Below are positions 58,790 to 64,000 of a DNA stretch of 64,000 nucleotides, in pieces. The translations under genes and the position numbers were made by a program. How positions within the stretch are numbered: position 1 is the stretch's first letter; the number at the start of each line of letters is the position of its first letter. The notes under the pieces were generated by a model. The model had not been told where the DNA came from. It was given only the letters and a program-made list of their open reading frames with translations, and did no database searches. The stretch covers positions 1,364,001 to 1,428,000 of the forward strand of contig CAVUQC010000007.1 in the NCBI GenBank assembly GCA_963743575.1, in the 5' to 3' direction. Source of the stretch: DASUPK01 sp963743575 (GTDB lineage: Bacteria > Actinomycetota > Thermoleophilia > Solirubrobacterales > 70-9).

Positions 58790-60940
58790 TTACGCGGAGG
58801 GAGCGGAGGGAGCGGCCACGCCGTAGTCGGTATCGCTCAGCCCGAACCGGTGATGCAGTCGGCGCAGGGGCCTCGGCGCCCACCAGTTCCAGCGCCCGAG
58901 CAGCTCCATCAGCGAGGGCACGAGCAGCGCGCGGATCAGGCTGGCGTCGATCAGGACCGCCAGGGCCGTGCCGACGCCGTTCTCCTTGATGAAGATGATC
59001 TGCGACGTCGCGAACGCCCCGATCGCGATCGCGAACAGCAGCGCGGCCGCGGTGACGATCCGGCCCGTGCGCTCCAGGCCGATCGCCACGCACTCCGAGT
59101 CGCTCGCGCCGCGGTCGCGGGCCTCCTTGATTCGGGAGAGCAGGAAGACGCCGTAGTCGGTCGAGAGGCCGAAGACGACGGCGAATAGGAGGATCGGCAT
59201 CGTCTGTTCGAGCGCCCCTTGGCTTCGGTAGTCCAGCAGGCCCTCCAGCCGCCCGTCCTGGAAGATGAAGACCAGGATCCCGAAGACAGCGCTCAGGTTG
59301 AGGACGTTCATCAGCAGCTGCTTGACCGGAAGCACCACCGAGCCCGTCATCAGGAAGAGGACGATCAGGGTCGCCACGATCACGATCGCAAGCGCGATGG
59401 GCGCATGAGTCTCGAGGCTGTGCTGGAGATCGACGAAGTGAGCGGGCGCGCCCGCCACCAGCAGCTGCGAGCCCGGCGGGACCGGCAGGTCGCGGATCGC
59501 CTTGACCGCATTGCGGCTCGTGTCCGAGATGTAGCTCTCGGTCGAGTACGCCGTGATCACCGCGTCTCCATTGGGGAGCCGCTGCGGCGGCTGGACCTCC
59601 GCGACGCCCTTCACGTTGGCGACGTCGCGTTCGATCGTGTTGAGGGCCGCCGGCGTCGCGTGCTCCACCAGCAGGATGTGCGGCGTGTCGTGGAAGGGCG
59701 GGAACTGGGCCCGCATCACGTTGTCGACTTGCCGCGCGCTGGCGCTCTGGGGGAGCACCTGGGCGTCAACGGAGGTGAATTTGAGCGAGTAGAAGGGGAT
59801 CCCGAGCACCAGCAGGAGGAGTGCGGTGACCGTCGCGATCGGGATCGGCCGGCGCATGACGAAGCGCGAGAGCCGGTACCAGAAGCCCGATTCGGTCTCG
59901 GTGGCATCCCGTTCGGCCCGCCGCTGCAGGAACTTCGGCGCCCAGGCGTTGACGCGGTTGCCCAGTAGCATCAGCACGGCGGGCAAGACGGTCAGCGAGA
60001 TGAACGATGCGAGCAGGGCTACGAGCGCTCCACCGATTCCCATCGAGTAGAGGAAGCGCTGCGGGAAGACGGTCAGCGAGGCGAGCGCGACCGCGACCGT
60101 GATCGATGAGAAAAGGACCGTTCGTCCGGCCGTGTTCAGCGTTCGCTTCATCGCCTCGAACCCCGGGCCGACCTTGGCGATCTCCTCCCTGTAGCGGGAG
60201 ACGACGAAGAGGCTGTAGTCGATCGCCAATCCGAGACCCAGTCCGGTCGTCAGGTTGATGGCGAAGACGGAGACGGACACCACCTCGTTCGCAAGGCGCA
60301 GCAGGAGGAAGGTGCCGACGATCGCCAACCCGCCGATCAGCAGCGGAAGGAGGGCGGCCACGGCGCTCCGGAAGAAGATCAGCGAGAGCAGGAAGAGGAT
60401 CGGGAAGGCGAGTATCTCGGCCATCCGCAGGTCCTTCTCCACCTGCTTGTTGACCTGCTCCTGGGCGAGCGCGATTCCGCCCACCGATACGCCGGGTTGA
60501 CCCTGAAGCTTGTCGGCGATCCCCTTGGCGGCGTCCTGCTGCTCCTTGTCGTCAGTCGCCTTCAGGCTGACGGCGAGATAGGTCGCGTTCCCGGTGCCCG
60601 AGATGAAGTCGTTGCTCGCCGTGTCGAGGTAGCCGGTGACCCGGGCGACGTCGGGGTTCGCCCGCAGCCCCTCCTCGATGCCGCGGATCCTGTGCTGTCC
60701 CGTCGGGTTCGTGGGAGAGGTGTTCTGGATCAGGACGATCACGCTCGGGTCGCGATATCCGTCGGCCTTCAGCTGGTCGCTCGCCTGGACGCTCTCCGTG
60801 GAGGGGTCATCGTCTCCGTAGGGAGCGAGCTTGCTGGCGACGCCGCCTCCCAGTGCGCCGGCCACGACGAAGAACACCGCCGCGAAGATCACGGTCCGCT
60901 TGGCGCGACGCTGTGCGAGTGATGCGAGTGCGCTGAACAT
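58790..60940 (-). CDS. MMPL/RND family transporter
   Basis: The 716-residue protein has helix 1 (about 15-35), loop 1, helices 2-6 with AIDYSLFVVSRYREE, loop 2 and helices 7-12 with STDYGVFLLSRIKEARDRG. It is of the MMPL group and about 60 residues shorter than the other MMPL protein in this window, which has the Gln-rich loop. It starts three bases after the padR stop and is presumably repressed by PadR, fitting inducible export of a toxic or lipid compound. Confidence 0.93.
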   Translation of the reverse strand: MFSALASLAQRRAKRTVIFAAVFFVVAGALGGGVASKLAPYGDDDPSTESVQASDQLKADGYRDPSVIVLIQNTSPTNPTGQHRIRGIEEGLRANPDVARVTGYLDTASNDFISGTGNATYLAVSLKATDDKEQQDAAKGIADKLQGQPGVSVGGIALAQEQVNKQVEKDLRMAEILAFPILFLLSLIFFRSAVAALLPLLIGGLAIVGTFLLLRLANEVVSVSVFAINLTTGLGLGLAIDYSLFVVSRYREEIAKVGPGFEAMKRTLNTAGRTVLFSSITVAVALASLTVFPQRFLYSMGIGGALVALLASFISLTVLPAVLMLLGNRVNAWAPKFLQRRAERDATETESGFWYRLSRFVMRRPIPIATVTALLLLVLGIPFYSLKFTSVDAQVLPQSASARQVDNVMRAQFPPFHDTPHILLVEHATPAALNTIERDVANVKGVAEVQPPQRLPNGDAVITAYSTESYISDTSRNAVKAIRDLPVPPGSQLLVAGAPAHFVDLQHSLETHAPIALAIVIVATLIVLFLMTGSVVLPVKQLLMNVLNLSAVFGILVFIFQDGRLEGLLDYRSQGALEQTMPILLFAVVFGLSTDYGVFLLSRIKEARDRGASDSECVAIGLERTGRIVTAAALLFAIAIGAFATSQIIFIKENGVGTALAVLIDASLIRALLVPSLMELLGRWNWWAPRPLRRLHHRFGLSDTDYGVAAPSAPSA

Positions 60941-60943
60941 TTC

Positions 60944-61525
60944 CTACCTCCCCCCGGTGGCAACCGCACCGGATTGCAAGCGTTCCAGATCCTCGGCGGC
61001 GCGGTCGAAGAACTCCGCCGTCCATTCGCTCATCTCGATGCCGTAACGGAGCACCGTCAGTGAGCCGGGGTCCGGCTCTGCCGTGGGCCCGTCGGGCTCG
61101 CCCTTCCGTTCAACCGTCTCCCAGATCGCTCGCAGCTCGGCGGCCTTAGTCCGGGAGACGGCGGCCCTCTCGCGGGCGATCTCGGCAGCTCGGTCCGGCT
61201 CGAGGGCGCCCGAGAAGAAGAGCTTCAGCAGGCCCTCGTCCCTGGTCTCCAGAACCTCCGGAGGCTGGGCCATCCACTCCCGCGCCGCGCGCCTGCCGGC
61301 GGCCGTGAGCATGAACGTCGTGCGCTGGCGAGCGCCCTGTGAGGAGTCGTCGCCGCTGATCAGCTTCTCCTTCTCGAGCTTCTTCAGCTCCGGATAGATC
61401 TGCCCATAGCTCGCGGCCCAGAAGAAGCGGGCCGAGTTGTCGACCAGCTGTTTGATCTCGTAGCCGGTCCGCGGCTCGGCGGCCAGCATTCCCAGAATGA
61501 CCTTGCCCGTGGCGCTCAGTTCCAT
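60944..61525 (-). CDS. PadR family transcriptional regulator
   Basis: The 193-residue protein has the PadR winged helix: LSATGKVILGMLAAEPRTGYEIKQLVDNSARFFWAASYGQIYPELKKLEKEKLI, then a C-terminal helical dimerisation domain. It is the first gene of an operon with the MMPL transporter. The ATG lies ten bases downstream of a pair of GATATATC boxes, which suggests autoregulation. Confidence 0.93.
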   Translation of the reverse strand: MELSATGKVILGMLAAEPRTGYEIKQLVDNSARFFWAASYGQIYPELKKLEKEKLISGDDSSQGARQRTTFMLTAAGRRAAREWMAQPPEVLETRDEGLLKLFFSGALEPDRAAEIARERAAVSRTKAAELRAIWETVERKGEPDGPTAEPDPGSLTVLRYGIEMSEWTAEFFDRAAEDLERLQSGAVATGGR

Positions 61526-61534
61526 TGCGCCAGA

Positions 61535-61555
61535 GATATATCAATCAGATATATC
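61535..61555. promoter_or_regulatory. Operator candidate: paired GATATATC palindromes upstream of padR
   Basis: GATATATC occurs at 61535-61542 and at 61548-61555, five bases apart. Each is a perfect 8-base palindrome in a G+C-rich setting. They overlap the expected promoter of padR and are the likely PadR binding site. Confidence 0.6.
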
Positions 61556-61646
61556 CGCCGTGTGTGACGTCGGCCACGTATGGGCCTTTATGCAGCTGTG
61601 CCAGTCTCCAGTCCGAGGGGGACATGTTCTGATTCGGAGGGAACGA

Positions 61647-62336
61647 ATGACCTTGCCTCGGACGATCCGCGCGGTTGGCTGCATCGTGCTGGTCATCTCC
61701 GCGTGCGCGCTGATTCCTGACGGCGCCCTAGCCGGAACTCTCGATCAACAGCAAACCTCGAGCCTGGGCGCCGGGCTTGACGTCATCTCAGGTCAGAGCG
61801 TCGCCCAGACGTTCACGGCGGGTCTCAGCGGCAAGATCGACCAGGTCGACCTGGACCTCGAGAAGACCGGTGCCCCCACAGCTCCGCTGAACGTCGAGAT
61901 TCGATCCGTGTCGGGTGGGGCTCCTGACAGCATGGTTCTTACGGCAACTACGGTCCCCGCCTCCGCCGTTCCGTTGTCTTCTCTCGCGTTCGTGCCGGTC
62001 AGTTTTGCTGCACCGGCGCCGGTTGCAGCGGGCACTCAGTACGCCATAGTCGCCTACGCCACGACTGCGCTCAGCAACCGCTATGAGTGGTCGCAAGGCG
62101 CGACCCCGGATCCCTATTCCGCAGGAGCAGCGTTCTTCGTTTCTTCAACTCCTCCGGTCGGAACCTGGACCAAGGACGACCCCGTAGACCTCGCGTTCAA
62201 GACCTACGTGGCGCCTGTAACCACCACATCTTCCCCGACGGGTCAGCGAGCCGCTGCCCTGAAGAAGTGCAAGAAGAAGCGAACAACGCGGGCGCGGAAG
62301 AAGTGCCGCAAGAAGGCGAAGTCGCTGCCTATTTAG
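61647..62336 (+). CDS. Secreted protein with basic KKCKKK C-terminal tail
   Basis: The 229-residue protein has a signal peptide (about 1-29), a beta-rich domain (about 30-195) with SVAQTFTAGLSGKIDQVDLDLEKTG and AGTQYAIVAYAT, typical of carbohydrate-binding-like sandwich domains, and a C-terminal tail LKKCKKKRTTRARKKCRKKAK. The tail has the same Lys/Cys spacing as the protein at 51830 although the domains differ. CGGAGGGA lies before the ATG. Confidence 0.8.
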   Translation: MTLPRTIRAVGCIVLVISACALIPDGALAGTLDQQQTSSLGAGLDVISGQSVAQTFTAGLSGKIDQVDLDLEKTGAPTAPLNVEIRSVSGGAPDSMVLTATTVPASAVPLSSLAFVPVSFAAPAPVAAGTQYAIVAYATTALSNRYEWSQGATPDPYSAGAAFFVSSTPPVGTWTKDDPVDLAFKTYVAPVTTTSSPTGQRAAALKKCKKKRTTRARKKCRKKAKSLPI

Positions 62337-62354
62337 TGGTGGCGCCGCGCTCGC

Positions 62355-63152
62355 TCACGCTTCGGCGGCGCGGCCCTGCGGCTCCCACTTGAACCGCCGC
62401 GTGGCGATCCAGATGCCGGCGAGGCCCCAGATGACGAGCGCGGCCGCGTCGCTGCCGGAGAGGCCGATCCCGCTCGGATTCTGGGCGACGGTCGACTGGA
62501 GGCCCTGGGCGATGTGGTACAGAGGGAACAGCCGCCCGACATCCTGGAGGAAGCTGGGGAGCGAGTCGAGCGCGATGAAGATTCCCGAGACGAAGGACAG
62601 CATCACAACGGTGAACGCCCCGATCGGCTGGGCGCTGTCCTCGTTCTTGGCGAGGGAGGTCGCGGCGATTCCCAGCGCGGACAGCGTGGCGGTCCCGAGG
62701 GCGAGGCAGATGACGAAGCCGGGAACCGTCTGCGCCGGAAGGTGGACGCCGTAGAAGATGATCCCGATCGCGATCATGATTCCGCCGACCACGAGGGCGA
62801 AGGCGACCGAGCGGAGCACCTGGGAGGTCACGAACGTCCACACCGGCGCCGGCATGCCGCGCTGGCGCTTGAGCTGGCCTCGCTCCCGCTGGCTGACGAG
62901 CGCCATCAGCGGCGTGCTGAAGCAGGAGAGCGCCAGCGCGTAGGCGATCAGTCCGGCCGTGAAGTAGGCGTGGACGTTGATTGCGTGACCGTCGACCGTC
63001 GTCGTCTGCGGCCCGCCGTTGGTGAAGAGGGAGTTGAAGAGGAGCAGGAAGATGAGGGGGAAGAGCGCCCCGAACAGCATCGCCCTCGGGGTGCGGAGCG
63101 TGGCGATCAGCGCGTACTTCGTCTGTATCAGGACGAGGCGCAGGTCGTTCAT
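62355..63152 (-). CDS. ABC-2 type transporter permease
   Basis: The 265-residue protein has six hydrophobic segments in the ABC-2 pattern, with a large loop after the first and the typical FVSGIFIALDSLPSFLQDVGRLFPLYHIAQGL near the C-terminus. It pairs with the ATPase gene upstream (ATGA overlap) to form an exporter for a drug, lipid or polysaccharide. Confidence 0.9.
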   Translation of the reverse strand: MNDLRLVLIQTKYALIATLRTPRAMLFGALFPLIFLLLFNSLFTNGGPQTTTVDGHAINVHAYFTAGLIAYALALSCFSTPLMALVSQRERGQLKRQRGMPAPVWTFVTSQVLRSVAFALVVGGIMIAIGIIFYGVHLPAQTVPGFVICLALGTATLSALGIAATSLAKNEDSAQPIGAFTVVMLSFVSGIFIALDSLPSFLQDVGRLFPLYHIAQGLQSTVAQNPSGIGLSGSDAAALVIWGLAGIWIATRRFKWEPQGRAAEA

Positions 63153-64000
63153 CGGCCGTTTGCTCCCTGATCTGAGGTGACCATCTCGTTGGAGGTGACC
63201 TCCAGGAAGACGTCCTCCAGGCTGGGCCGCCTGACTTCGAGATCCGGCAACGTGATCCCCTCGCTCTCGGCCCAGGCGAGCAGCCGGTAGAGGTCGCGCT
63301 GAGGGTCGGTGCTCGCGATCGTCGCCTGGTTTCCTGAGATGAGGGCCTCGCGGCCGATCGCCTCGGCGGCCCTGTCGGCGACGCCGTTGAAGGTCCGGAA
63401 GCGGATCATGGTCTCCCGCCCGAGCTGGTCGCCCAGGGTCTCCGGTTCTCCCTGGGCCACGATCCGGCCTTCGCGCAGGATTACGACGCGGTCGGCGAGG
63501 TGCTGCGCTTCCTCCATGTAGTGGGTGGTGAGCACGATCGTCGTGCCCAGATCCTTCAGCCCCTCGATCATGTTCCAGGCATCCCGCCTCGCCGTCGGGT
63601 CGAAGCCCGTGGTCGGCTCGTCTAGGAAGAGCAGCTCGGGGTTCCCGACGATCCCGACGCCTACGTCCAGCCGCCGCTGTTGGCCGCCCGACAGCGACCC
63701 GACGCGCGCATCCCGCTTGGTGCCGAGTCCCACCAGGTCGAGGGTCTCGTCCACCGCGCGGGGATTCGGGAAGAAGCTCGAGTACAGATCCATCGTCTCC
63801 GTAACGGTGAGGAGCGGGTTGAGCTCGCATTCCTGGAGGACCAGGCCGATGCGGGTCCGCCACTCACGCGTTGCCCGGATCGGATCGATGCCCAGCACGG
63901 AGACCTCTCCGGACGTCCGCTCCCGGTAGCCCTCGAGGATCTCGACGGTCGTCGTCTTGCCGGCTCCGTTGGGGCCGAGGAAGCCGAACACTTCGCCCTT
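63149..64000 (-). CDS. ABC transporter ATP-binding protein (5' end beyond the window)
   Basis: The visible 283 residues hold Walker A GPNGAGKTTT, a Q-loop VLQECELNPLL, the signature LSGGQQRRLDV, Walker B LLFLDEPTTGFD and a switch histidine LTTHYMEE. The C-terminal extension (LPDLEVRRPSLEDVFLEVTSNE) is that of DrrA-like ATPases, which export drugs or lipids. The start lies beyond position 64000. It is coupled to the permease gene. Confidence 0.95.
   Translation of the reverse strand, partial: KGEVFGFLGPNGAGKTTTVEILEGYRERTSGEVSVLGIDPIRATREWRTRIGLVLQECELNPLLTVTETMDLYSSFFPNPRAVDETLDLVGLGTKRDARVGSLSGGQQRRLDVGVGIVGNPELLFLDEPTTGFDPTARRDAWNMIEGLKDLGTTIVLTTHYMEEAQHLADRVVILREGRIVAQGEPETLGDQLGRETMIRFRTFNGVADRAAEAIGREALISGNQATIASTDPQRDLYRLLAWAESEGITLPDLEVRRPSLEDVFLEVTSNEMVTSDQGANGR

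Overview
The window is a G+C-rich, almost gapless actinobacterial chromosome segment. By its gene content it most resembles the class Thermoleophilia (Solirubrobacterales type). The pointers are a kinase-AAA-TPR-cyclase fusion, many secreted proteins carrying Lys/Cys-rich KKCKKKK segments, MMPL transporters, a YtoQ-family protein and heavy use of GTG starts. The organism assignment is an inference. No rRNA, insertion sequence, phage gene or CRISPR array is visible, and no gene-free stretch longer than 300 bases exists except the one that encodes the SRP RNA (51363-51829).

Layout. 1-3.4 kb: a 5'-truncated PLP-dependent lyase, an FGGY sugar kinase and a GNAT. 3.4-15.4 kb: a 1438-residue Ser/Thr kinase/AAA/TPR/adenylyl cyclase fusion, a methyltransferase, an NlpC/P60 hydrolase, a large membrane protein, a 28-residue membrane peptide, a universal stress protein and a PQQ-type beta-propeller protein. 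15.4-25.5 kb: secreted proteins, a subtilase, tadA, nicotinate phosphoribosyltransferase, a phosphotriesterase-like hydrolase, a paralogous gene pair, two tRNA-Ser genes, YtoQ, a response regulator and an L,D-transpeptidase. 25.5-34.7 kb: metabolism and transport (PfkB kinase, Pit phosphate transporter with its DUF47 partner, SDR, alcohol dehydrogenase, GST, YqgE, cold-shock protein with a 48-residue basic peptide, secreted hydrolase, ZIP transporter). 34.7-42.7 kb: trehalose synthase-like glycosyltransferase, an ECF sigma/anti-sigma pair, beta-carbonic anhydrase, Kelch protein, FKBP, and a tetR-secreted protein-sulfatase operon. 42.8-51.4 kb: tRNA-Val, an MMPL transporter, PNPOx, TetR with twin operators, an ECF sigma factor coupled to a YCII protein, a UDP-glycosyltransferase-like protein and a GspE/PilB-type ATPase. 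51.4-58.5 kb: large-type SRP RNA, then dnaX-ybaB-recR with a secreted-protein family placed inside and after it. 58.5-64 kb: small membrane protein, padR-MMPL operon, a KKCKKK-tailed secreted protein, and an ABC exporter cut by the window end.

Regulatory style. About eighteen genes have a TAnnnT -10 hexamer (often TAGGCT or TAGACT) ending 6-8 bases before the start codon, with no room for a ribosome binding site. This predicts leaderless mRNAs, and I used the pattern to choose several starts. Others, mainly internal operon genes and secreted proteins, have Shine-Dalgarno sequences. Three genes (sulfatase, ECF sigma factor, TetR) have no usable ATG/GTG/TTG where homology requires the start.

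Most interesting candidates: the secreted KKCKKKK family, including four related genes around recR; the kinase whose catalytic lysine seems displaced as in WNK kinases; the large SRP RNA; the repeated leaderless promoter pattern; and perfect CCATAT-N3-ATATGG twin operators at a TetR gene.
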